DNA of 64,000 nt from Ancylobacter oerskovii (GTDB taxonomy: Bacteria; Pseudomonadota; Alphaproteobacteria; Rhizobiales; Xanthobacteraceae), in NCBI RefSeq assembly GCF_018390555.1, contig NZ_JAHBGB010000003.1, positions 1-64,000 of the forward strand. The letters are read 5' to 3'. A program made the translations under genes and the position numbers. Positions 17,790-25,744 of this stretch are shown here, in pieces. The notes below the pieces were generated by a model. It was given only the letters and a program-made list of their open reading frames with translations. It ran no database searches and was not told the DNA's origin. Position 1 is the stretch's first letter, and every line of letters starts with the position of its first letter.

Positions 17790-17845
17790 TGCATTTAATG
17801 TGCAGAACATCCGCCGATACAAGCATGAATGAGACCCATTCATGC
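17790..17845 (+). promoter_or_regulatory. Two dyads upstream of the GalD-like gene
   Basis: The first element is TGCATTTAATGTGCA, a five-base imperfectly spaced dyad of LysR type. The second, 18 bases on, is GCATGAAT-N7-ATTCATGC, a perfect eight-base dyad that ends right at the GAGGA ribosome site of the GalD-like gene. The first may be the LysR site. The second may block transcription or ribosome entry. Confidence 0.5.
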
Positions 17846-17859
17846 GAGGATCGTATCAG

Positions 17860-19002
17860 ATGCACAAGAGCACGGACATGCGCATCCCCGCGGTGATGAT
17901 GCGAGGCGGGACCTCCCGCGGTCCCTTCATCCTCGAAAGCGATCTGCCCGGCGACCCCGCGCTTCGGGACCAGGTGCTGCTCGCCATGATGGGATCGCCC
18001 GATGCGCTGCAGGTGAACGGCATCGGCGGCGGCAACCCGCTGACCAGCAAGGTGGCCATCGTCGCGCCCTCGCAGCGCCCCGGGGTGGATGTGGAGTATC
18101 TCTTCGCGCAGGTCGCGGTGGACCAGCCCGTCGTCGACATGACGCCCAACTGCGGCAACATGCTCTCCGCCGTCGGCCCCTTCGCCATCGAGAGTGGGCT
18201 ACTGCCCGCCGGCCCCGACCAGACCACGGTGCGGATATTCAACCGCAACACCAGCAAGACGATCGAAGCGATCGTGCAGACGCCGGACGGCAGCGTGACC
18301 TATGGCGGCGACACCGAGATCGACGGCGTGCCGGGACGCGCGGCCCCGATCAAGCTCACCTTTCTCGATGCCAACGGCTCGAAGACCGGCAGCCTGTTCC
18401 CGACCGGCCAGTTCGCCGAGACGATCGAGGATGTGCCGGTGACGCTGATCGACTATGCCATGCCGATGATGATCATCCAGGCAGCGGCCCTCGGCCTCGC
18501 CGGCACCGAGATGCCCGAGGAACTCGACGCCGACCGCCCGCTGTTCCGGCGTCTGGAGCGGCTGCGGCGGGAGGCCGGGCGGCGTATGGGGTTGGGGGAC
18601 GTCTCCAATGCGGTCGTGCCCAAGATCGGGCTGATGGCTCCGCCGGTCCGACCCGAGGGCACTATCACCTCGCGCTACCTCGTGCCTCACCGTACCCACC
18701 GTGCCCACGCGGTCACGGGCGCGCTCTGCGTTGCCGTGGCCGCCGCCACGCCCGGCACCGTTGCCCATGCCGTGGCGCGCCTGCCGGCTGCCGGGAAGCC
18801 GCTCGTCATCGAGCATCCCAGCGGCAAGATCGATGTCGATCTCGTACTGGACGCGGCGGGCGAGGTGGGCCGCGCCAGCCTGATCCGCACCGCCCGCCGC
18901 ATCTTCGAGGGGACGGTCATCGTGCCGCTGCCGGAACAGCGGGAAACCGGCGGCACCCAAGGTCCGGCTAACCTCGTCGTCCAAACTGATTGCCCAGCCT
19001 GA
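17860..19002 (+). CDS. galD: PrpF-family isomerase, probable 4-oxalomesaconate tautomerase
   Basis: A protein of 380 residues of the PrpF double diaminopimelate-epimerase fold. The opening MRGGTSRGPFI, the GNPLTSKVAIVAPS segment and the NCGNMLSAVG segment are those of GalD-like tautomerases that shift a double bond in oxo-tricarboxylates. The start was set at the ATG nine bases after GAGGA. It heads an operon with a complete TctCBA transporter, which suggests a tricarboxylate substrate. No other gallate or protocatechuate pathway gene is in the window, so aconitate-type isomerisation is an equally good reading. Confidence 0.85.
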   Translation: MHKSTDMRIPAVMMRGGTSRGPFILESDLPGDPALRDQVLLAMMGSPDALQVNGIGGGNPLTSKVAIVAPSQRPGVDVEYLFAQVAVDQPVVDMTPNCGNMLSAVGPFAIESGLLPAGPDQTTVRIFNRNTSKTIEAIVQTPDGSVTYGGDTEIDGVPGRAAPIKLTFLDANGSKTGSLFPTGQFAETIEDVPVTLIDYAMPMMIIQAAALGLAGTEMPEELDADRPLFRRLERLRREAGRRMGLGDVSNAVVPKIGLMAPPVRPEGTITSRYLVPHRTHRAHAVTGALCVAVAAATPGTVAHAVARLPAAGKPLVIEHPSGKIDVDLVLDAAGEVGRASLIRTARRIFEGTVIVPLPEQRETGGTQGPANLVVQTDCPA

Positions 19003-19076
19003 TCGCCCAACCTGATCGCCCGTGTCTCGCGACGCGACGGCGCGGATGCCAAAGACATAAGAACTCGGAGGAAACC

Positions 19077-20081
19077 ATGTTGAACCGTCGCCATCTCACC
19101 CTGCTCCTCGTGGCCGGCTGCCTGGCCGCCGCCCTTCCCGGCGCCTCTGTCGGCGTCTTTCCTGCCGCCCATGCGCAGGACGCCTATCCGATGCGTCCGG
19201 TGAAGCTGGTCGTGCCCTACGCCGCCGGCGGCGGCACCGATGCGATCGCCCGCCTCGTCGCCAGCGGCGTCGGGGAGAAGCTCGGCCAGCCCATGGTGGT
19301 GGAGAACAACGGCACCTCCGGCGGCAATGTCGCCTCCCAGCGCGTGGCGAGCGCCGACCCGGACGGCTACACGGTGCTGATGGCCAACCAGGGGCCCATG
19401 GTGGTCAACCCGCATCTGTTCAAGAGCCTGAAGCTCGACCCGCTGACCGCCTTCGATCCGGTGACGCTGATCGCCCGCACGCCGCTGGTGGTGGTGGTCT
19501 CCAAGAACTCCAAGTTCAAGAGCTTCGAGGAGATCATCGCCTTCGGCAAGGCGAACCCCGGCGCCCTGACCTATGGTTCGGCCGGCAATGGCTCGGCGAG
19601 CCATCTGGCGACGGCGCTGCTGCTCGCGCAGGCCGGGATCGACGCGGTGCATGTCCCCTATAAGGGCGCCGGCCCGGCGCTCAACGACATGCTGGGCGGA
19701 CGCGGCGACTTCATGGTGACGACGCTCCCCTCGGTGCTGGGACTGGTCGACAGCGGCGAGATGGTGCCGCTCGCCGTCACCACCAAGGAGCGGGTCGCCA
19801 AGCTGCCCAACGTGCCCGCCGTTGCCGAGCGCGGCTATCCGAACTACGAGTCTGCCGCCTGGTACGGCTTCGCCGTGCCCAAGGGCACGCCGCAGCCGGT
19901 GATCGACAAGCTGCGCAGCGCGACGCTCGAAGCGCTCGCCGCCCCGGTGATCAAGGAGCGTCTGGGTGCCGAGGGCACCACCATCGTCGGCGACACGCCG
20001 CAGGAATTTGCCGCGATGATGAAGTCGGAAAGCGCCCGCTGGGCGACCTTCCTCGGACAGGCCGGCATCTCCATCGACTGA
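19077..20081 (+). CDS. tctC: TctC/Bug-family periplasmic binding protein
   Basis: An exported solute-binding protein of 334 residues. A signal peptide (HLTLLLVAGCLAAALPGA, ending AHAQD) leads into the Bug-fold opening YPMRPVKLVVPYAAGGGTDA. The AHVPYKGAGPALNDMLGG-like loop (here VHVPYKGAGPAL) binds carboxylates in the family. The ATG has GGAGG just upstream. It is the first of three transporter genes in order C-B-A and probably delivers a tricarboxylate or aromatic acid. Confidence 0.93.
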   Translation: MLNRRHLTLLLVAGCLAAALPGASVGVFPAAHAQDAYPMRPVKLVVPYAAGGGTDAIARLVASGVGEKLGQPMVVENNGTSGGNVASQRVASADPDGYTVLMANQGPMVVNPHLFKSLKLDPLTAFDPVTLIARTPLVVVVSKNSKFKSFEEIIAFGKANPGALTYGSAGNGSASHLATALLLAQAGIDAVHVPYKGAGPALNDMLGGRGDFMVTTLPSVLGLVDSGEMVPLAVTTKERVAKLPNVPAVAERGYPNYESAAWYGFAVPKGTPQPVIDKLRSATLEALAAPVIKERLGAEGTTIVGDTPQEFAAMMKSESARWATFLGQAGISID

Positions 20082-20239
20082 GCCTTCCGCGTCCCGGCTT
20101 CGACCGGGGCGCGACCATGCCGCGCGGGGACGGTGTCGCCGCGAAGGACGAGCCCGGCCCGGAGCGCGGAAAGACCGGGACGCCGTAACGCCACCACGCG
20201 CCAAGGGCCGGAGCCCGGCGAACGCTCAGGGAGGGCATC

Positions 20240-20902
20240 ATGACGGATGTGGCGCGCGGGGCCTTGGGCTCGCGCAAGCAGGCGGGGGCCGTCTCCCGCA
20301 AGGAACTGGGCGCGGCGGCGATCCTGATCGCGCTCGCCGTGCTGGGCTTCGCGCTCTCCTCCGAGCTGCCGCGGGGCACGCTGCGCTCGGTCGGCGCTGG
20401 AATGCTGCCGCAGGCGCTGTCCGTCCTGCTCGGACTTTGCGCCATCCCCATTCTCCTCGGCGCCTTGCGCGGGGCGGGCGAGCCGGGGGAACTGACCTTC
20501 TCGCTACGCGGGCCGGCCCTGGTGCTCTCGGCCACCGCCCTGTTCGCCCTGACGATCAAGAGCTCGCATTTCGAGGGCTGGAGCACGCCCGAGCTTGGCC
20601 TCGTCGTGGCCGGCCCGCTGGCGATCGTGATCGGCGGCTACGCCTCGCCGGAGGCCCGGCTGCGACCGCTGGTGACGCTGGCGCTCTTCCTCACTCCCTT
20701 CAGCCTGGTGCTGTTCGGCGACCTTTTGAACCTGCCGATCCCGATCATGCCCCGCTATGTGCAGGAGGTGCTGCTGGCGGGCTGGAGCTATCGCGGCGCG
20801 CTGCGGCTCGCCGCCGCCCTGATGGCCGGCGCCGGGGTGCTGGTGCTGCTCGTCGGGCGGCGCGTATCCGCCAAAGTCCCGACAGCGACGAAAGGAGGCT
20901 GA
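20240..20902 (+). CDS. tctB: TctB small membrane subunit
   Basis: A membrane protein of 220 residues with about four hydrophobic segments (AAAILIALAVLGFAL, LPQALSVLLGLCAIPILL, LGLVVAGPLAIVIGG, AALMAGAGVLVLLVG). Size, composition and place between TctC and TctA identify the small subunit of the tripartite tricarboxylate transporter. Its stop is four bases from the TctA start, so the two are probably translationally coupled. Confidence 0.9.
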   Translation: MTDVARGALGSRKQAGAVSRKELGAAAILIALAVLGFALSSELPRGTLRSVGAGMLPQALSVLLGLCAIPILLGALRGAGEPGELTFSLRGPALVLSATALFALTIKSSHFEGWSTPELGLVVAGPLAIVIGGYASPEARLRPLVTLALFLTPFSLVLFGDLLNLPIPIMPRYVQEVLLAGWSYRGALRLAAALMAGAGVLVLLVGRRVSAKVPTATKGG

Positions 20903-20905
20903 GCC

Positions 20906-22408
20906 ATGTTCGACCTCATCGGCAATCTCGGCCTCGGCCTCGCCGTCGCCTTCTCGCTCAAGAACCTCGTCCTGTGCCTCACCGGCTGCCTGGTGGGGAC
21001 GCTGGTCGGCATCCTGCCCGGCGTCGGGCCGATCGCCACGATCTCGATGCTGCTCCCGATCACCTTCGGGCTCGACCCGGTCGGGGCGCTCATCATGCTG
21101 GCCGGCATCTATTACGGCGCGCAGTATGGCGGCTCGACCACCGCGATCCTCGTCAACATTCCCGGCGAGGCGACGGCGGTGGTGACGACGCTGGACGGCC
21201 ACCAGATGGCGCGGCGTGGGCGTGCCGGCATCGCGCTCGGCATCGCCGCCATCGGCTCCTTCATCGCCGGCACCTTCGCCACCCTGCTGATCGCCGCGCT
21301 CGCCAAGCCGCTGACCAGCCTCGCTTTGGTCTTCGGCCCGGCGGAGTATTTCTCGTTGATGGTGATGGGCCTGGTCTTCGCCGTGGTGCTGGCGCATGGC
21401 TCGATCCTCAAGGCCATCGCCATGATCCTGTTCGGCATCCTGCTCTCGACGGTGGGGATCGACCTCGAGACCGGCGAGGCCCGCATGACCCTCGGCATGG
21501 ACTTCCTGGCTGACGGGATCGACTTCGCCGTCCTCGCCATGGGCGTGTTCGGCGTGGCGGAGATCCTGCGCAACCTCGACAATGTCGAGACGCGGGACGT
21601 GGTGAAGCAGTCCATCGGCCGGCTGCTGCCGGGACGGGAGGAGATGCGCCAGTCGGCGGCGCCGATCCTGCGGGGTACGCTGATCGGCTCTATTCTCGGC
21701 ATCCTGCCGGGCAATGGCGCGGTGCTCGGGCCGTTCGCCGCCTACACGCTGGAAAAGAAGATCGCCAGGGATCCGAGCCGCTTCGGCAAGGGGGCGATCG
21801 AGGGCGTGGCGGGCCCGGAAAGCGCCAACAATGCCGGCGCGCAGACCTCCTTCATCCCCCTTCTGACCCTCGGCATCCCGCCCAATGCGGTAATGGCGCT
21901 GATGGTCGGCGCCATGACCATCCACGGCATCGTGCCCGGCCCGCTGGTGATGACCAATTCGCCCGACCTGTTCTGGGGGATGATCGCCTCCATGTGGATC
22001 GGCAACCTGATGCTGCTTGTCATCAACCTGCCGATGATCGGGCTGTGGGTGAAGCTCCTGAAGGTGCCTTACCAGCTTATGTTCCCGGCCATCCTGATGT
22101 TCTGCTCCATCGGCATCTTCTCGATCAATTCCGAGCCGGTGCAGGTGCTGCTGATCGGGCTGTTCGGGTTTGCCGGCTACATTCTCGCCAAATTCGGCTT
22201 CGAGCCGGCACCGATGCTGCTCGGCTTCGTGCTCGGCCGGCTGATGGAGGAGAATTTCCGCCGCGCCCTGCTGGTCTCGCGCGGCGACATGGCCACCTTC
22301 GTCGACAGCCCGATCTCAGCCGGTCTGCTCCTCATCGCCGCCATCATGCTGATCGTGGTGTTGCTGCCGAGCTTCCGCCGCGGCCGCGAGGACGTGTTTG
22401 CCGAATAG
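20906..22408 (+). CDS. tctA: TctA large membrane subunit
   Basis: The 500-residue permease of the tripartite tricarboxylate transporter, with about ten to twelve membrane segments. Family blocks are clear: GVGPIATISMLLP, YYGAQYGGSTTAILVNIPGE and, in the second half, GILPGNGAVLGPFAAY and GPESANNAGAQTSFIPLLTL. It forms the secondary carrier that works with TctC and TctB, driven by an ion gradient. It is the last gene of the transport block. Confidence 0.95.
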   Translation: MFDLIGNLGLGLAVAFSLKNLVLCLTGCLVGTLVGILPGVGPIATISMLLPITFGLDPVGALIMLAGIYYGAQYGGSTTAILVNIPGEATAVVTTLDGHQMARRGRAGIALGIAAIGSFIAGTFATLLIAALAKPLTSLALVFGPAEYFSLMVMGLVFAVVLAHGSILKAIAMILFGILLSTVGIDLETGEARMTLGMDFLADGIDFAVLAMGVFGVAEILRNLDNVETRDVVKQSIGRLLPGREEMRQSAAPILRGTLIGSILGILPGNGAVLGPFAAYTLEKKIARDPSRFGKGAIEGVAGPESANNAGAQTSFIPLLTLGIPPNAVMALMVGAMTIHGIVPGPLVMTNSPDLFWGMIASMWIGNLMLLVINLPMIGLWVKLLKVPYQLMFPAILMFCSIGIFSINSEPVQVLLIGLFGFAGYILAKFGFEPAPMLLGFVLGRLMEENFRRALLVSRGDMATFVDSPISAGLLLIAAIMLIVVLLPSFRRGREDVFAE

Positions 22409-22418
22409 CGCCTCACCG

Positions 22419-22459
22419 CCGGGGCGGGCAGGGCATCGGGGGATGCGTTGCCCGCCCGG
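22419..22459 (+). terminator. GC-rich hairpin after tctA
   Basis: An 18-19 base inverted repeat with a four-base loop, two mismatches and one bulge lies just after the tctA stop. There is no T tract after it, so it may be a weak terminator or an mRNA-stabilising stem rather than a full stop before the thioesterase gene. Confidence 0.35.
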
Positions 22460-22481
22460 CACACTTGATGGACTCCCGACC

Positions 22482-22883
22482 ATGACCGCCGCCGAGCCGC
22501 CACCCCATTCGCCGCCGCCCCATTCGCCGGTCATCCGCACCATCGCCATGCCCGCCGACACCAACCCCGCCGGCGACATTTTCGGCGGGTGGCTGATGGC
22601 GCATATGGACCTCGCCGCCGGCAATGTGGGGACCCGCCGGGCCAAGGGACGCGTCGCCACCATCGCGGTGGAGGCGATGAGCTTTCTCAGCCCGGTGCTG
22701 GTGGGCGACGAGGTGAGCTTCTATGGCGAGGTGCTGTCGGTCGGCCGCACCTCGCTGCGCATCCGCATCGAAGCCTGGCGGCGCCCCCGTGAGGGCGAGA
22801 CGATGAACAAGGTGACGGAGGCGACCTTCACCTTCGTCGCCATCGGTTCCGACCGTCGGCCCCGGCCGGTTGTCGGCGGGTGA
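22482..22883 (+). CDS. YciA-like acyl-CoA thioesterase (hotdog fold)
   Basis: A protein of 133 residues with the catalytic helix pattern NPAGDIFGGWLMAHMDLAAG of the YciA group and later strands FLSPVLVGDEVSFYGEV and VTEATFTFVAI. Such enzymes release acids from acyl-CoA in the cytosol. The start is the ATG after the hairpin; a longer in-frame start would run back into that hairpin. The N-terminus holds a short PPPHSP repeat. It may belong to the tct operon or be read from its own promoter. Confidence 0.87.
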   Translation: MTAAEPPPHSPPPHSPVIRTIAMPADTNPAGDIFGGWLMAHMDLAAGNVGTRRAKGRVATIAVEAMSFLSPVLVGDEVSFYGEVLSVGRTSLRIRIEAWRRPREGETMNKVTEATFTFVAIGSDRRPRPVVGG

Positions 22884-23023
22884 GCCGCATCTGCAAAGGG
22901 CGCAAAGGCCAAGGTGGCGCAGCGGCCAAAGGCCGCCCAATGGCCACGGGCGCGAAGACGGCGTCCGTGGCCCTGCGGCCTCCCGGCGCCGGAGGGCCGG
23001 GGAGACCGGGTTTCATCCGGCGT

Positions 23024-23644
23024 TCACGCCGCCCGGTCGGCGGCGGCCGGTCCCGCCTCCGTGTGACGGATCTCGGTGCCGAGCACCTTCAGGCATTCGC
23101 GCATGAAGGCGGCGAGCGCCGTCCACCCCTTGGCCGAGACCATGTTGCCGTCGACCAGCGCCTCGGTCGGCGAGAGGTCGACATAGGTGCCCCCAGCGAG
23201 ACGCACTTCGGGCTCGCAGGCGCCGAGCGCGCCGACCCGCTTGCCCGTCACCACGCCGTCCACCGCGATGAGGATCTGCACGCCGTGGCAGATAGTGAAG
23301 ATCGGCTTTCCCGCCTCGTGGAAATGGCGGACCATTGCCTGGATGCGCTTGTCGGTGCGGATATATTCCGGCCCGCGCCCACCTGCGCAATACACCGCGT
23401 CATACTCCTCCAGCCTCACCTCGGAGAAGGTCTTGTTGATGTCGGCGAGATGGCCGTAGCGCTCGACATAGGTCTGGTGCCCCTCGAAATCGTGCAGCGA
23501 GGTCTGGATCTTTTCGCCGGCCTTCTTGTCGGGGCAGATGACATGCACGGTATGGCCGACGGCTTCCATTCCCTGCTGGAACACGAAGATCTCGTATTCC
23601 TCGGTGAATTCGCCGGTCAGCATCAGGATCTTCTTGCCTGGCAT
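23024..23644 (-). CDS. DJ-1/PfpI family protein
   Basis: A protein of 206 residues. The nucleophile Cys lies in FTICHGVQIL at about residue 115. The Glu in EFTEEYEIFV near the start and the VYCAGGRGPEYI turn match PfpI/YhbO-type proteins that repair or remove glyoxal-type adducts, or are of unknown role. GGAGGAA precedes the ATG. It is the last gene of the leftward ABC importer operon. It is not close to the DJ-1 gene at 11.9 kb. Confidence 0.88.
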   Translation of the reverse strand: MPGKKILMLTGEFTEEYEIFVFQQGMEAVGHTVHVICPDKKAGEKIQTSLHDFEGHQTYVERYGHLADINKTFSEVRLEEYDAVYCAGGRGPEYIRTDKRIQAMVRHFHEAGKPIFTICHGVQILIAVDGVVTGKRVGALGACEPEVRLAGGTYVDLSPTEALVDGNMVSAKGWTALAAFMRECLKVLGTEIRHTEAGPAAADRAA

Positions 23645-23719
23645 GGTGGTTTCCTCCGTTTGTTCGTTCCTGGGCGGTTCTGTCGGGCTTGTTTTTAGGA
23701 CCTGGCGACGCCGCAAGTC

Positions 23720-24670
23720 TCAAAAGGGCGAGTCCGGGAAATAGTATTCCTCGGCATTCTCCTTGGTGATCAGCGGCGCGTCGAGCTTCAGCGAGCCACG
23801 CACCGGGGCATGGCCGGCGAAATGCGCGGCGGTCAGGTAGATCGCGGTCTTGATCATCGACGGCGGATAGGGCGTCTCCACCGGAGTGACGGGATCGGCC
23901 GCCATCACCTTCTCGATGATCTCCTTCATGCCGTTGCCGCCGAGCGCGAACTTGATGTCCTTGCGGCCGGACTGCTTGATCGCCTCCAGCACGCCCAGAA
24001 GCATATCATCGTCATTCGCCCACACCGCGTCGATCTGCGGGTACTTGGCGAGATAGTCCTGCATCAGCTTGAAGGCTTCGTCGCTGTTCCAATTGGCATA
24101 CTGGATGTCGAGGATCTTCAGGTCGCTGCCCGCGATGCCGTCGCGGAAGCCCTTGATGCGCTCATCGTCGATCACCGTCGGGATGCCGCGCAGCACCACC
24201 AGATTGCCCTTTCCGCCCATCCTGTTCACCAGGAACTTCGCGGTGTTGAAACCGACCGCGATGTTGTCGCCAGCGACGTAGAGATCCTGGATATGCGGAT
24301 CGTTGAGGCCGCGGTCGACGACGGTGATGAAGCTTCCCTTCTCCTTGATGGCCTTGACCGGCGTGGTCAGTTCCTCGGAGGTGTGGGGCAGGATCACCAG
24401 CGCGTCGAGCTTGCGCGTCGCGGACAGGTCCTCGATGGCGCTCACCTGCGCGCTCGCCGAGGGCGAGGTCTTCACTATCACCTCGATGCCCGGAAAAGCC
24501 TTGTTGATTTCCTTGGCCGTGGCGTTGGCATGGTAGACGATGCCCGCGGTCCAGCCATGGTCGGCCGCAGGAATGGAGACGGCGATGGTCTTCTTCTCGG
24601 CGGCCGATGCGGGGCCGGCGGCCAGCAGAGCGGTCGTCACGCCAGCGGCGATCAGGGCATTTCTGAGCAT
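23720..24670 (-). CDS. Sugar-type ABC transporter periplasmic binding protein
   Basis: A type I periplasmic binding protein of 316 residues. Signal peptide MLRNALIAAGVTTALLAAGP, then AEKKTIAVSIPAADHGWTAG, the DALVILPHTSEELTTPV segment and the VVDRGL loop of the RbsB-like family. The late block AVWANDDDMLLGVLEAIKQSG is typical. It captures a sugar, polyol or similar small molecule for the permease and ATPase encoded just upstream in the same operon. Confidence 0.92.
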   Translation of the reverse strand: MLRNALIAAGVTTALLAAGPASAAEKKTIAVSIPAADHGWTAGIVYHANATAKEINKAFPGIEVIVKTSPSASAQVSAIEDLSATRKLDALVILPHTSEELTTPVKAIKEKGSFITVVDRGLNDPHIQDLYVAGDNIAVGFNTAKFLVNRMGGKGNLVVLRGIPTVIDDERIKGFRDGIAGSDLKILDIQYANWNSDEAFKLMQDYLAKYPQIDAVWANDDDMLLGVLEAIKQSGRKDIKFALGGNGMKEIIEKVMAADPVTPVETPYPPSMIKTAIYLTAAHFAGHAPVRGSLKLDAPLITKENAEEYYFPDSPF

Positions 24671-24751
24671 GGTTTCCTCCACAGGTGCGGCAGTCTTGAT
24701 TGATGGCCGGTGCGTTGCGGCTGCCTCGCGCGTCCCGGTTTCGCGTCCCGG

Positions 24752-25744
24752 CTACCTTTTCGACATGCGCTGGATGAGCATGGCGATGATGATGATCACG
24801 CCCTGCACCGCGGCAACGAGGTACTCGGAGACGAAGTCGGAAAGCACCATTAAATTGGCGATGAACTCGAGGATCACGGCGCCCGCCACGGTGCCCCAGA
24901 CGCGGCCGCGGCCTCCGCGCAGCGCCGTGCCGCCGATGACGACGGCGGTGATGACCTGCAGCTCCCACAGCAGCCCGGTCGTCGGCGTCGCCGCACCGAG
25001 GCGCGGCACATAACAAACGGCGGCAATGGCGACGCAGGCGCCCTGAATGACGAAGGCCAGAGTGCGCACGCGCGCGACCGAGATGCCGGAATAGCGCGCG
25101 ACGTCCTCATTCGCGCCCACCGCCACGCAGCGCCGGCCGTAGCGGGTGCGATAGAGCACATAGGCGGCGACGAGCGCCACCGCGAGCGACACCAGGATCG
25201 GGATCGGCACGCCCAGTACGTCGCCAAAATAGACCGGGCGGTAGGCATCGCGCAGGCTGCGGTCTATGGCGATCGTGCCGCCATTGGTCATGTAGGTGAT
25301 GAGCGCGCGGAAGATGCCCATGGTGCCGAGCGTGGCGATGAACGGCTCGATGCGGCCGATGGTGACGATGGTGCCGTTCAGAAGGCCGCAGGCGATGCTG
25401 GTGACGAGTGCGACCGCCATGCCGAGCGGGATGGCAGCCGTTCCCACGCTCGGTGCCGCCCAGTTCATGAACAGGATCATGACGCCGGTGATGAACGCGG
25501 CCATTGAGCCCACCGACAGGTCGAGCCCGCCGGAGGCGATGACGAAGGTGGCGCCGATGGCGATGATGGCGATGAAGGCGCTACGGGTGACGACGTTGGC
25601 GATGTTGTTGGCCGACAGGAAGTCGGGATTGATGAGGAAGCCGATCAGCACCAGCGCGGCGAGCGCCAGAAAGGGGCCTGCGTCGCCCCAGCCAATGGAC
25701 CAGCCATGCTGGGCGCGCGGCGGCGCGGCGGCAAGATCAGCCAT
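24752..25744 (-). CDS. RbsC-like ABC transporter permease
   Basis: A permease of 330 residues with eight to ten membrane segments and the family blocks ASGGLDLSVGSMAAF and VVIGGTALRGGRGRVWGTVAGA, the latter facing the ATPase. It overlaps the ATPase gene by eight bases, so the subunits are probably made in step. Two copies would form the inner-membrane channel. Confidence 0.93.
   Translation of the reverse strand: MADLAAAPPRAQHGWSIGWGDAGPFLALAALVLIGFLINPDFLSANNIANVVTRSAFIAIIAIGATFVIASGGLDLSVGSMAAFITGVMILFMNWAAPSVGTAAIPLGMAVALVTSIACGLLNGTIVTIGRIEPFIATLGTMGIFRALITYMTNGGTIAIDRSLRDAYRPVYFGDVLGVPIPILVSLAVALVAAYVLYRTRYGRRCVAVGANEDVARYSGISVARVRTLAFVIQGACVAIAAVCYVPRLGAATPTTGLLWELQVITAVVIGGTALRGGRGRVWGTVAGAVILEFIANLMVLSDFVSEYLVAAVQGVIIIIAMLIQRMSKR

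Noticed and set aside
20504..21925. A 473-codon leftward frame opposite tctB and tctA
   Set aside because: The composition (His/Asp/Glu/Gln-rich, no hydrophobic core) is typical of the antisense of a membrane protein gene; tctB/tctA are certain.
22501..22530. Short tandem repeat at the start of the thioesterase gene
   Set aside because: Two copies of a proline/histidine/serine codon group in a disordered N-terminus; too short to be meaningful.
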